Shown one piece after another: positions 8,476 to 16,588 of a DNA stretch of 33,235 nt (positions are counted from its first letter, which is position 1; every line of letters begins with the position of its first letter). A program made the translations under genes and the position numbers. This stretch comes from Sphingobacterium sp. (lineage in GTDB: Bacteria > Bacteroidota > Bacteroidia > Sphingobacteriales > Sphingobacteriaceae). The DNA is taken from contig JASLCA010000199.1 in assembly GCA_030146225.1 (NCBI GenBank), forward strand, positions 1-33,235, given 5' to 3'. The notes beneath the pieces were generated by a model. It searched no databases. It saw only the letters and a list, made by a program, of their open reading frames with translations, and had not been told where the DNA came from.

Positions 8476-10386
8476 ATGGAAAATCCCCTTTGGAAACCTT
8501 CTGAGGCCTATATTAAGTCCTCTGCACTTTATAGTTTTCAACAATATGTAGAGCGTAGCAACAAGCGATCTTTCTTAGATTATGATGCTTTGCATACCTG
8601 GTCTATTCAACAGGTAGAAAGCCTTTGGAAGACGGTATTAAATTACTTTGATATTGCTTATTCAGGGGATTTTAATCAGGTCCTAGATTGGGATAAAACG
8701 GCAAAGGATTTTGTGGATGCCAAATGGTTTGAAGGGATATATTTAAGTTATAGCGAGCATATCTTTAGGGATAAGCTTCCGGAAGCTATAGCCCTAAAGT
8801 ACACTGACGAAAGTGGCGTCTATCAGGAAGTAAGCTGGTCTGACTTACGGGCACAAGTCTCTGTCTTGCAGCAGTTTTTAACGGCTCAGGGCGTGGAGAA
8901 AGGGGATCGGGTGGTGGCTGTGCTTAACAATACGGTGGAGTGTATTGCTATATTTTTAGCCGTTAATTCCTTAGGCGCAATATGGTCTTGCTGCTCTCCT
9001 GATTTTGGCGATCAAAGCATTCTCGAACGCTTTGCGCAAATAGAGCCTAAAATCATGTTTGTGGAGCGTAGTTATCAATACAATGGGAAAGCCTTTTCTA
9101 AATTAGAAACAATAGCCCATTTAGAAGCTAACTTACCCTCCTTAAAAACAATTGTGGATGTCAATACCGAGGATTGGCAGCATATTTTTACCGCTTATTC
9201 AGCGCGTACTTTACGCTTTGATCGGGTTGAGTTTGACCATCCCATCTGGATCCTATATTCTTCTGGGACTACCGGTAAGCCCAAAGCCATTACACATCGT
9301 ACGGGGGGAAACTTATTAGAACATGTAAAGGCCTTGGCATTGCATCAGAATGTACAAGCCGGAGAAAACTTTTTATGGTACTCCACCACGGGATGGATGA
9401 TGTGGAATTACGCCTTATCCTCCTTACTTTGTGGGGCTACCTTATGCATCTACAATGCAGCTGTGCAGTATGCTGATCATCAGTATTTTTGGGATTTTGT
9501 AAGGCATGCACAAGTACATCATTTAGGGGCTGGAGCTGCCTATTTTTCAGCAATACATGATCTAGCGATAGCGGATTATCAACCCAAGGTAATTGGGTCT
9601 ACTGGCTCCCCATTGCCAATTGAAACCTTCCACAACCTACAAGAAAAGTTTCCAGATGCGCATATTATTTCCTTAAGTGGAGGGACAGATGTGTGTAGTG
9701 CATTCTTATCAGGCTGTGCTTACAAGCCTGTATATGCTGGAACGATACAATGTAGAACCCTAGGTGCAGATATAGTAGCTGTAAACGATAAATGGGAAGC
9801 TGTTGTGGATGAGGTAGGGGAACTGGTTATCCGGCAGCCTATGCCTTCTATGCCCTTGTTGTTTTGGAAGGATATAGCACATAAGCGTTACAGGTCTAGT
9901 TACTTTGAGGCGGGCAATGGCTATTGGAATCATGCTGACTGGATTCAGGTCAATAAGGATGGCAGTGTAGCTATGTTTGGCCGTTCGGATGCTACCCTAA
10001 ATCGGGGTGGAGTACGGATAGGAACGGCGGAAATCTACAATGTGTTAAGTACCATTCCAGCTATAAAAGATAGTTTGGTAATTAGTACAGAGGATTCCAA
10101 AGGTCAATCTCAGATGATTTTATTTGTACAGCTCTCTGAGTCCGAGGAGTTGGCAGCCTTAATCCCTATTATAAAGCATGAGCTGCGCAAAGCCTATAGT
10201 CCTAGACATGTTCCAGATAGTATCTACGCCGTTACGGATATACCTTATACACTTAGTGGTAAGAAGTTGGAGATACCCATTAAGCATATATTTTCAGGAG
10301 TTGCTATTGAAAAGGCAGTTTCAAAGGATATTATGCGTAATCCTGAATGTCTGGAGACTTATCTTGCGCTTAAAAATAGTATTTAG
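8476..10386 (+). CDS. aacS: Acetoacetate--CoA ligase (acetoacetyl-CoA synthetase)
   Basis: This enzyme activates acetoacetate to acetoacetyl-CoA with ATP. The 636-residue protein is an ANL-superfamily adenylate-forming ligase. The N-terminal ACAS-like region (ENPLWKPSEAYIKSSALYSF) is typical of acetoacetyl-CoA synthetases. The AMP-binding P-loop is YSSGTTGKPK at residues 261-270, followed by WYSTTGWMMWNYALSSLL and SLSGGTDVCSAFL. The core motif is GRSDATLNRGGVRIGTAEIYN, and the C-terminal catalytic lysine motif is YTLSGKKLEIPIK. The length is close to the usual 650. It stands alone behind a terminator. Acetoacetate is the end product of leucine breakdown, whose likely genes lie 1-5 kb further on, so joint use is plausible but inferred. 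Confidence 0.93.
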   Translation: MENPLWKPSEAYIKSSALYSFQQYVERSNKRSFLDYDALHTWSIQQVESLWKTVLNYFDIAYSGDFNQVLDWDKTAKDFVDAKWFEGIYLSYSEHIFRDKLPEAIALKYTDESGVYQEVSWSDLRAQVSVLQQFLTAQGVEKGDRVVAVLNNTVECIAIFLAVNSLGAIWSCCSPDFGDQSILERFAQIEPKIMFVERSYQYNGKAFSKLETIAHLEANLPSLKTIVDVNTEDWQHIFTAYSARTLRFDRVEFDHPIWILYSSGTTGKPKAITHRTGGNLLEHVKALALHQNVQAGENFLWYSTTGWMMWNYALSSLLCGATLCIYNAAVQYADHQYFWDFVRHAQVHHLGAGAAYFSAIHDLAIADYQPKVIGSTGSPLPIETFHNLQEKFPDAHIISLSGGTDVCSAFLSGCAYKPVYAGTIQCRTLGADIVAVNDKWEAVVDEVGELVIRQPMPSMPLLFWKDIAHKRYRSSYFEAGNGYWNHADWIQVNKDGSVAMFGRSDATLNRGGVRIGTAEIYNVLSTIPAIKDSLVISTEDSKGQSQMILFVQLSESEELAALIPIIKHELRKAYSPRHVPDSIYAVTDIPYTLSGKKLEIPIKHIFSGVAIEKAVSKDIMRNPECLETYLALKNSI

Positions 10387-10398
10387 CGGCCTTTTATT

Positions 10399-10429
10399 TT
10401 TGGATATTTCTGGGGAACGATTATTTTTG
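10399..10429 (+). promoter_or_regulatory. Bacteroidota-type promoter for the outer-membrane protein gene
   Basis: TTTG at 10399-10402 and TATTTTTG at 10422-10429 are separated by 19 bases, matching the Bacteroidota consensus of -33 TTTG and -7 TAnnTTTG. Transcription would start near 10435, only about eight bases before the TTG start codon. The -33 TTTG is itself the end of another TATTTTTG (10395-10402). Confidence 0.6.
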
Positions 10430-10442
10430 AAAAAAACCTAAA

Positions 10443-11216
10443 TTGAAACATATTATAGTAACGCGTAGCCTATGTCTGCTAGGCTTAACAACATTATTAT
10501 CCTTCGCACAGGCACAAGATAGTCTCAGTACGGGGCTGTCAAAAAAACGAAATTTTGTGAAGCTGGAATTGGTTTCCTTTGGCGCAAGCATGGATTTATC
10601 CCATACGGATAGTAAAAATTCAGATGCTGGACTCTTGGGAAGCAGACAAGGGCTTGCCTTTTCTTCAGCCTTTAGGCTAACCCATCTCTTTTCGCAGAAA
10701 TTGGGATGGTACACGGCTTTAAAACTTGATTATCTAAAGGAAAAAAGGTCTGAACATTATACGGATTTTCCAATAGGGGAAATCTTATTGAGAAGCTTAT
10801 ATGGTGGCTTTGTGCCTTCCTATAGTTTAGAAGGAGGCTTAGTATACCGTATAGAAAAAGGGCGTTGGGATTTCCATCCTAGATTGGGATTTGGATACGG
10901 GATGTACTTGTTGGACCGGGATTCTGATAAAAGCCAGAAACAAGGGGATGGTACGTTCCTGCAAACTGTTTATACCCAAAGAGCATCTGGAGCGCTAATG
11001 AACTTAGGCTTTACGGGACATTATTTCTTAGGCAAAAAAAGCTTTTTAGCCCTCAATATTGACTTTAGGCAGCCTCTGCAAGAATCCTATGGAGAACTTA
11101 CAAGTTCTTTAAATGGAGGGCTTGAGGAACATATAAAATACAGCAATGCTACAGTAGGTAGAGCGCTACAGCTAGCAGTGGGCTATGGATTTACACTAGG
11201 TAAAAGAAAGCTATAG
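10443..11216 (+). CDS. Predicted outer-membrane beta-barrel protein, uncharacterised
   Basis: I do not recognise a specific family. The 257-residue product begins with a clear signal peptide (residues 1-24, ending SFAQAQD, with likely cleavage after AQA). The mature part is made of alternating hydrophobic and polar residues with many aromatics and glycines, such as LGWYTALKLDYL, FHPRLGFGYGMYLL and FLALNIDF, ending LQLAVGYGFTLGKRKL. This is the pattern of an outer-membrane beta-barrel, although the terminal aromatic residue is missing. The start is a TTG: the only later in-frame ATG would remove the signal peptide, and a promoter lies just upstream. The stop codon is inside a terminator hairpin shared with the convergent carboxylase gene. 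Its role is unknown. Confidence 0.65.
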   Translation: MKHIIVTRSLCLLGLTTLLSFAQAQDSLSTGLSKKRNFVKLELVSFGASMDLSHTDSKNSDAGLLGSRQGLAFSSAFRLTHLFSQKLGWYTALKLDYLKEKRSEHYTDFPIGEILLRSLYGGFVPSYSLEGGLVYRIEKGRWDFHPRLGFGYGMYLLDRDSDKSQKQGDGTFLQTVYTQRASGALMNLGFTGHYFLGKKSFLALNIDFRQPLQESYGELTSSLNGGLEEHIKYSNATVGRALQLAVGYGFTLGKRKL

Positions 11217-11235
11217 TAGACTATAGCTTTCTTTT
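11202..11235. terminator. Bidirectional terminator overlapping a stop codon
   Basis: A perfect 15-bp stem (AAAAGAAAGCTATAG with CTATAGCTTTCTTTT) closes a four-base TAGA loop. The left arm contains the last codons and the TAG stop of the outer-membrane protein gene. The hairpin separates it from the convergent acyl-CoA carboxylase gene ending at 11243. Confidence 0.9.
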
Positions 11236-11242
11236 ATAATCT

Positions 11243-12850
11243 TTATACCTGAATCACGCCTACATTATAGCGTTCCATAATGGGGTTTTGATTAGCAGCC
11301 TCAATTCCCATGGAAATAATTTTCCTTGTCTCCGTAGGATCTATAACGCCATCCACCCATAAACGAGCGGCGGCATAATATGGACTTAATTGTTCATTAT
11401 ATTGTTTCTCAATCTTGTCCAATAAGGCTTGTTTATCAGCTTCGGATAGGGTTACCGACTTAGCTTTTAGTGTAGCTTCTTGCATTTGCAGGAGGGTTTT
11501 ACCAGCTGTAGCACCACTCATTACCGCCATGCTGGCAGTAGGCCAGGCATAGATTAGTCTAGGGTCATAGGCTTTGCCACACATGGCATAATTGCCGGCT
11601 CCATAACTGTTGCCTACAATAAAGGTGAACTTTGGTACAACCGAGTTGGCCATGGCATTTACCATCTTTGCCCCATCTTTAATAATCCCCCCTTGCTCCG
11701 AACGGGATCCCACCATAAAGCCTGTTACATCTTGAAAGAAAACTAAGGGAATCTTCTGCTGATTACAGTTCATAATAAAGCGAGCAGCCTTGTCTGCCGA
11801 GTCCGAATAGATGACGCCTCCCATCTGCATCTCACTTGCATTGCCCGGCTTTTTGGCCTTTACAATCTCGCGTTGATTGGCTACAATTCCCACCGCCCAG
11901 CCATCAATTCGGGCCAAGGTGCAGATAATTGTTTTACCATAATCGGTCTTGTATTCTTCCATTGAATCCTTGTCCACAATAGCTTTTAAGAGTTCCCGCA
12001 TATTATAAGACTTCAGTCGGTCTAAAGGCAGGATATCATAAATAGCAGTTGGCTTTAAAGCGGGCTCCACTGCGGCTATTCTAGAAAAATGGGCCTGTTT
12101 GTCTTTACCAAATTTGTCTACAATATTGCGTATAGCGGCTAAACAACTGCTGTCATCCGGAAATTTATTATCCGTAACGCCCGAAATCTCACAGTGTGTG
12201 GTAGCTCCACCTAGGGCTTCATTGTCAATAACCTCCCCAATAGAAGATTTTACCAGGTAAGATCCAGCTAGGAATACCGAGCCAGTTCCCTCTACAATTA
12301 AGGCATAGTCCGACATTATCGGAAGATACGCTCCACCAGCTACACAAGACCCCATAATGGCTGCAATCTGCGGTATGCCCATAGAGGATAGCTTGGCATT
12401 GTTTCTAAAAATACGTCCAAAATGCTCTTTGTCAGGGAAAATCTCTTCCTGCATCGGTAGGTATACCCCTGCGGAATCCACTAAATAGATAATTGGAATG
12501 TGATTTTCCATAGCAATTTCTTGCGCGCGTAGGTTTTTCTTGCCTGACATGGGAAACCAAGCGCCAGCTTTTACTGTAGCATCATTGGCTACAATTACAC
12601 ATAATCTATCCTTAACATAACCAAGTACTACCACTACCCCCGCATTGGGACAGCCCCCATGCTCTTCATACATTCCTTCAGCAGCAAATTTACCAACTTC
12701 CACATAGGCGCTTCCTGCGTCTATAAGTTGTAGGATACGCTCCCATGCAGTAAGCTTTCCTTTTTGTTTATGTTTTTGGATTTTGTCTAAGCCTCCACCT
12801 AAATGTAGTTTTTCTGTTTTCTTTTTAAGAAGGTTCAGTAAATCTTGCAT
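11243..12850 (-). CDS. Acyl-CoA carboxylase beta subunit (probable methylcrotonyl-CoA carboxylase)
   Basis: The 535-residue product is a biotin-dependent carboxyltransferase subunit that moves CO2 from carboxybiotin onto an acyl-CoA. It has two crotonase-fold halves. The N-terminal half contains LTAWERILQLIDAGS, FPMSGKKNLRAQEIA, IYLVDSAGVYLPMQEEIFPD and GSCVAGGAYLPIMSD. The C-terminal half contains FFQDVTGFMVGSRSEQGGIIKDGAKMVNA and GNSYGAGNYAMCGKAYDPR. The AGVYLPMQ and AGNYAMCG forms are those of methylcrotonyl/geranyl-CoA carboxylases rather than propionyl-CoA carboxylases, and the divergent neighbours fit leucine breakdown. The biotin carboxylase/carrier subunit is not in the window, so it must be encoded elsewhere. 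Substrate is therefore inferred. The ATG at 12850 gives a normal length. Confidence 0.88.
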   Translation of the reverse strand: MQDLLNLLKKKTEKLHLGGGLDKIQKHKQKGKLTAWERILQLIDAGSAYVEVGKFAAEGMYEEHGGCPNAGVVVVLGYVKDRLCVIVANDATVKAGAWFPMSGKKNLRAQEIAMENHIPIIYLVDSAGVYLPMQEEIFPDKEHFGRIFRNNAKLSSMGIPQIAAIMGSCVAGGAYLPIMSDYALIVEGTGSVFLAGSYLVKSSIGEVIDNEALGGATTHCEISGVTDNKFPDDSSCLAAIRNIVDKFGKDKQAHFSRIAAVEPALKPTAIYDILPLDRLKSYNMRELLKAIVDKDSMEEYKTDYGKTIICTLARIDGWAVGIVANQREIVKAKKPGNASEMQMGGVIYSDSADKAARFIMNCNQQKIPLVFFQDVTGFMVGSRSEQGGIIKDGAKMVNAMANSVVPKFTFIVGNSYGAGNYAMCGKAYDPRLIYAWPTASMAVMSGATAGKTLLQMQEATLKAKSVTLSEADKQALLDKIEKQYNEQLSPYYAAARLWVDGVIDPTETRKIISMGIEAANQNPIMERYNVGVIQV

Positions 12851-12969
12851 ACTAATTGTTTAAAATATCGTAAATTGTAAATGGTATCATAATTTGAAAT
12901 TATAAAAATTTTAATATATAAATAGTTTTTTATAATTTTCGTAAATCCAATATAAACTTACAAAATAAT

Positions 12970-14118
12970 ATGCTACATACATATGAAAATGAGCAATTAG
13001 CTCTAGTTAGACAGAGTGCTCGTCAATTTGCGAAAGATTTCATAAAGCCGAATTTAATGGACTGGGATGAAAGACAGTATTTCCCAGTTGAACTTTTTAA
13101 ACAGATGGGAACTTATGGCTTTATGGGCCTAATTGTACCCGAAATTTATGGAGGTACTGGTCTAGGCTATCAAGAGTACATCACCGTATTGGATGAAATA
13201 TCAAAGGTCTGCGGGTCTATAGGCCTATCGCTAGCCGCACATAATTCCCTGTGTACAAATCATATATTATCCTTTGCCAGTGAGGAACAAAAGCAAAAGT
13301 ATCTTCCTAAGTTGGCTACAGGAGAGTGGATCGGCGCCTGGGGATTGACAGAGACAGAGTCTGGATCAGATGCGGGAGGATTAACCACTACAGCTGTTAA
13401 AGAAGGGGATTATTATATAATCAATGGTTCAAAAACCTTTATTACTCATGCAATCAGCGGGGACCTCGCGGTAGTTATGGTTCGTACAGGTGAAAAGGGC
13501 GATAAGCGGGCTATTACTGCTTTTATTGTTGAAAAAGGAACACCTGGATTTTCAGCAGGGATGAAGATTGATAAATTAGGCATGCGCGCCTCAGAGACAG
13601 CTAGTTTGTTTTTTGATAATTGCAAGCTGCATAAAAGTCAAGTTATTGGCCAAGAGGGGGATGGCTTTGTACAAGCCTTAAAGTTACTAGATGGGGGAAG
13701 AATATCTATTGCTGCCTTATCTTTAGGGATTGCTAGAGGGGCTTACGAATGTGCCTTACGCTATTCAAATGAAAGGTCTCAATTTGGTCAGAAGATATTT
13801 GAATTTCAAGATGTAGGCTTTAAATTGGCCGATATGGCGACTAAGATTGAAGCTTCAGAACTCTTAATTAGACAGGCCGGATTTTTGAAGGATGAAGGGC
13901 GCAGCGTCACTAAGGAAGGTGCGATGGCAAAGCTCTTTGCGTCTGAGGTCGCAGTAGAAGTGTCAAATGAGAGTGTGCAGATCCATGGAGGCTATGGCTT
14001 TACAAAGGATTATCCAGCTGAAAAGTTCTTCCGGGATGCTAAGCTTTGCACCATAGGTGAGGGCACAAGTGCTATACAAAAGATGGTTATTGCTAGAGAG
14101 ATAAAAAAAGATGTCTAA
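12970..14118 (+). CDS. Acyl-CoA dehydrogenase (short-chain type active site)
   Basis: A 382-residue FAD-dependent acyl-CoA dehydrogenase. In order are the N-terminal helical domain, GLTETESGSDAGG near residue 125 (FAD and substrate contacts), ITHAISGDLAVVMVRT, and the C-terminal domain with ERSQFGQKIFEFQ and QIHGGYGFTKDYPAEKFFRDAKL. Context suggests isovaleryl-CoA oxidation. The likely catalytic base is E364 in IGEGTSAIQ, the position used by short- and medium-chain enzymes. Isovaleryl-CoA dehydrogenases have GAGT there and a glutamate on an earlier helix, where this protein has glycine (LDGGRISIAA). The substrate is therefore uncertain. The gene overlaps the HMG-CoA lyase-like gene by eight bases and is divergent from the carboxylase gene across a 119-base AT-rich gap that must hold both promoters. 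Confidence 0.9.
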   Translation: MLHTYENEQLALVRQSARQFAKDFIKPNLMDWDERQYFPVELFKQMGTYGFMGLIVPEIYGGTGLGYQEYITVLDEISKVCGSIGLSLAAHNSLCTNHILSFASEEQKQKYLPKLATGEWIGAWGLTETESGSDAGGLTTTAVKEGDYYIINGSKTFITHAISGDLAVVMVRTGEKGDKRAITAFIVEKGTPGFSAGMKIDKLGMRASETASLFFDNCKLHKSQVIGQEGDGFVQALKLLDGGRISIAALSLGIARGAYECALRYSNERSQFGQKIFEFQDVGFKLADMATKIEASELLIRQAGFLKDEGRSVTKEGAMAKLFASEVAVEVSNESVQIHGGYGFTKDYPAEKFFRDAKLCTIGEGTSAIQKMVIAREIKKDV

Positions 14119-14959
14119 ACGCGAAAAAGTACAATTAGTAGATTGCCCACGGGATGCTATTCAAGGTATAAAAAACTTTATTCCTACTGCCCAAAAGATT
14201 GCGTATATCAATCAATTAGTGGCGAGCGAATTCTTTGACTTTATTGACTTTGGAAGTTTTGTGTCGGCAAAGGCAGTCCCGCAAATGGCTGATACTGCTG
14301 CTGTCTTGGATGGAATTGATAAGAAAAACAGTAAATTAATTGCCATTATAGCAAATGAAAAAGGGGCTGAGATAGGAAGCCAACACCAGGCAATAGATTA
14401 CCTGGGCTATCCCTTTTCTATCTCTGAAACTTTTCAAAAGAGAAACACCAATAAAAACAGCTTGGAGGCATTCCAAGCTGTTGAAACGGCGAAAAACACG
14501 CTGGCACAGGCCGGAAGTCAAGAGCTTATGGTCTATCTATCCATGGCTTTTGGGAACCCCTATGGAGACCTTTGGCATACGGACTTGATTTTAGACTGGA
14601 TGGAGAAGTTGAGCGCTATTGGGATTCGTAAGTTTTCATTAGCGGATACCACCGCAGAGGCCACACCTGCATTGGTTCAGGAGCTTTTTACATTGGTTAA
14701 GAAGAACTTCCCTGAGCTAGAGTTAAGTATACACCTACACTCGCGGGTTGAAAACTCTTTAATAAAGGTTGAAGCCGCTTATGAAGCCGGCTGCCGTATA
14801 TTTGAAGGCGCAATTATGGGCTATGGCGGTTGTCCTTTTGCGCAGGATGATTTGGTAGGCAATATACCGTCCGAAATACTGGTACGCCAGTTTATAGATC
14901 CGCAAACGGAAGCTATAGAGGCCTTGTTGTATGGATTTCAATCCTTAATTAAAGCTTAA
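14111..14959 (+). CDS. Hydroxymethylglutaryl-CoA lyase family protein
   Basis: HMG-CoA lyase splits 3-hydroxy-3-methylglutaryl-CoA into acetyl-CoA and acetoacetate, the last step of leucine breakdown. The 282-residue TIM-barrel protein has the catalytic PRD at residues 13-15, SFVSAKAVPQMAD near 48-60, the metal-binding HLH at 208-210, and the loop cysteine in GGCPFA (C241), followed by a conserved GN (N251). It departs from the classical enzyme in detail: PRDAIQGIK replaces PRDGLQNE, and HLHSRVEN replaces H-x-HDTYG. It is therefore a divergent member, as is common in Bacteroidota. Its start codon overlaps the end of the acyl-CoA dehydrogenase gene and the crotonase gene begins right after its stop, so the three form one transcription unit. 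Confidence 0.86.
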   Translation: MSKREKVQLVDCPRDAIQGIKNFIPTAQKIAYINQLVASEFFDFIDFGSFVSAKAVPQMADTAAVLDGIDKKNSKLIAIIANEKGAEIGSQHQAIDYLGYPFSISETFQKRNTNKNSLEAFQAVETAKNTLAQAGSQELMVYLSMAFGNPYGDLWHTDLILDWMEKLSAIGIRKFSLADTTAEATPALVQELFTLVKKNFPELELSIHLHSRVENSLIKVEAAYEAGCRIFEGAIMGYGGCPFAQDDLVGNIPSEILVRQFIDPQTEAIEALLYGFQSLIKA

Positions 14960-15694
14960 ATGAATTATTATTTTATTAAAACCACTCAAAAGGACTTTGT
15001 ATATAGGATTACCTTGGCCCGAGCTGAAAAGCGGAATGCCTTTACGCCTGCCATGGTCAATGAGATTGCGCATGCAATAGCTATTGCCAATAGCAATCCG
15101 CAAGTGAAGTTGGTAGTTTTTGATGCGGAGGGTCCGGTATTTTGTGCCGGAATGGATCTACAAACCTTTCAAAACCCAGCCCTGGATAGGCCAAATCCTG
15201 CGATTGAACAGCAAGCGATCTCTTTGGGGGAGGTTATGAATCAACTCTTAAAGCCCTCTCTTGCAATTATTGAAGGGGATGCTATAGCTGGAGCATTCTT
15301 GCTGTTTGCGAACTGTACTTATGTATATTGCCTAAGAACGGTACGCTTTCGATTACCAGAGTTAGCGATAGGCTTGTTTCCCTTTCAGGTTATGGCGAGC
15401 TTACTAAAGGTAATGACTGAGAAGAAAATGCTACAACTATGCTTAAATACCGAGTACTTTTCAAGTACCCGAGCCCAGGAATATGGCTTGGTCGATGGCT
15501 TTTTAGAGGATTTACATCTAGACGAATTTATCGCTGGCTTTAAAGACTTAAGTAGCACTGCCTTGCTTGCAGGCATACAGGCGGCCAAAGAATTGCCTAC
15601 GGTGCCAGTCGTTGACAGGTACCAGTTTTTATTAGCATCTTTAGCGGCTTTGCGAAAGGCAGAAGCTAATGACAGCCAAAAAGAACAGCGCTAA
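14960..15694 (+). CDS. Enoyl-CoA hydratase/isomerase (crotonase) family protein
   Basis: A 244-residue crotonase-fold protein that begins one base after the stop of the lyase gene. In a leucine pathway its job would be hydration of methylglutaconyl-CoA. The first oxyanion-hole motif is visible as FCAGMDL (residues 61-67) and the second lies around IEGDAIAGAF (104-113). One catalytic glutamate is present (E134 in RLPELAIGLFP). The other acid expected in a true hydratase, in a GGGxELA-type motif, is missing: the region reads AGAFLLFANC (110-119). This suggests an isomerase, another acyl-CoA reaction, or weak hydratase activity. The C-terminus is charged, and the stop codon lies in the loop of a bidirectional terminator, overlapping the end of scpA by four bases. 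Confidence 0.82.
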   Translation: MNYYFIKTTQKDFVYRITLARAEKRNAFTPAMVNEIAHAIAIANSNPQVKLVVFDAEGPVFCAGMDLQTFQNPALDRPNPAIEQQAISLGEVMNQLLKPSLAIIEGDAIAGAFLLFANCTYVYCLRTVRFRLPELAIGLFPFQVMASLLKVMTEKKMLQLCLNTEYFSSTRAQEYGLVDGFLEDLHLDEFIAGFKDLSSTALLAGIQAAKELPTVPVVDRYQFLLASLAALRKAEANDSQKEQR

Positions 15695-15712
15695 TTTAGC
15701 GCTGTTCTTTTT
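15678..15712. terminator. Bidirectional terminator containing two stop codons
   Basis: The perfect inverted repeat AAAAAGAACAGCGCTAA / TTAGCGCTGTTCTTTTT spans the junction of two convergent genes. The TAA of the crotonase gene (15692-15694) and the TAG of scpA (bases 15691-15693 on the other strand) both lie at the hairpin tip, and the two reading frames overlap by four bases. Confidence 0.9.
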
Positions 15713-16443
15713 TCAATCCAGAAGCTGTTGTACCCAGTTCCGATCTCTATTTCTAACAGGCGTTGCTGTAGCATCTCTAGGATAGCTAGAAAATTATATA
15801 CAAATTGTACCTTATCTGCAGAGTGTTTTGCTATTTGATGAAAGTCCAGCTTGCTGTTTATTTCAATAAGTTCAGCAATAGCCTTCTTCTGTTGTTCTAT
15901 GGTATAAGGGTATTTAATAACTGTATGCGTGAACTCTTTAATTCTATGCGTAAAGTTAAACATCATCTTCTCATAGACCATCATCAGCTTGTATAGGTCA
16001 AAGGAAGCCAACTCTTCATCGGTCTTGTCCTTATTTCTTGAAAGTTTATTGTCTGCTTGTATATTAGCACGAGCATGTAGTCTATTGCGTTGCTCTTCAA
16101 AGCCACGCATCTGCTCACAGATCTCCTTAAATTGCTTGTAAAGAATAAGCTTTTGAGTCAATTCCTGCTTGAGGTCAATCTCATTCTCTGCATCATCCAA
16201 GTCTGGACGAGGAAGTAGCATTTTAGCCTTGATCCGCATTAAGGTAGAAGCGACAAAGATAAACTCACTGGCCAATTCTATATTTAAGGAATGCATATTC
16301 TGAATATAGCCCAGAAAGTCATCCGCAATTTTAGAAATTGGAATATCATGGATGTTTAATTCATCCCTCTCAATAAAAAATAGCAATAGGTCAAAAGGAC
16401 CTTCAAATTGCGCTAGTTTAATTTCGTAAGCCTCTGTCTGCAT
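15691..16443 (-). CDS. scpA: Segregation and condensation protein A
   Basis: ScpA is the kleisin that bridges Smc heads with ScpB and compacts and separates newly replicated origins. The N-terminal Smc-binding region (YEIKLAQFEGPFDLLLFFIERDEL, then IHDIPISKIADDFLGYI) is the family signature, and a helical C-terminal winged-helix region follows. From the ATG at 16443 the product has 250 residues. A start at 16464 would add MLIFEQN, but a TATTTTTG promoter element overlaps those bases on the same strand, so the shorter start is preferred. scpB is not in the window. The gene is convergent with the crotonase gene and divergent from dxs. ScpA near a candidate origin fits its role but is not evidence for one. 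Confidence 0.93.
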   Translation of the reverse strand: MQTEAYEIKLAQFEGPFDLLLFFIERDELNIHDIPISKIADDFLGYIQNMHSLNIELASEFIFVASTLMRIKAKMLLPRPDLDDAENEIDLKQELTQKLILYKQFKEICEQMRGFEEQRNRLHARANIQADNKLSRNKDKTDEELASFDLYKLMMVYEKMMFNFTHRIKEFTHTVIKYPYTIEQQKKAIAELIEINSKLDFHQIAKHSADKVQFVYNFLAILEMLQQRLLEIEIGTGYNSFWIEKRTALN

Positions 16444-16451
16444 ATTCTGTT

Positions 16452-16459
16452 CAAAAATA
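16452..16459 (-). promoter_or_regulatory. Candidate -7 element for scpA
   Basis: On the - strand the bases read TATTTTTG, fitting TAnnTTTG. Transcription would begin close to the ATG at 16443, giving an almost leaderless message and excluding the upstream ATG at 16464. No TTTG was found at the usual -33 distance. Confidence 0.4.
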
Positions 16460-16588
16460 AGCATTTGCTAGGGATTATTTTACGGTATTTTAGCGAATTC
16501 AAATAAAAGCAGAAACTATTATTTGCCTATATTGTTCTGTTCTTTAACGAATAAGTCGTTAATTTGTAACTTATTTATAGGGAAAAAT

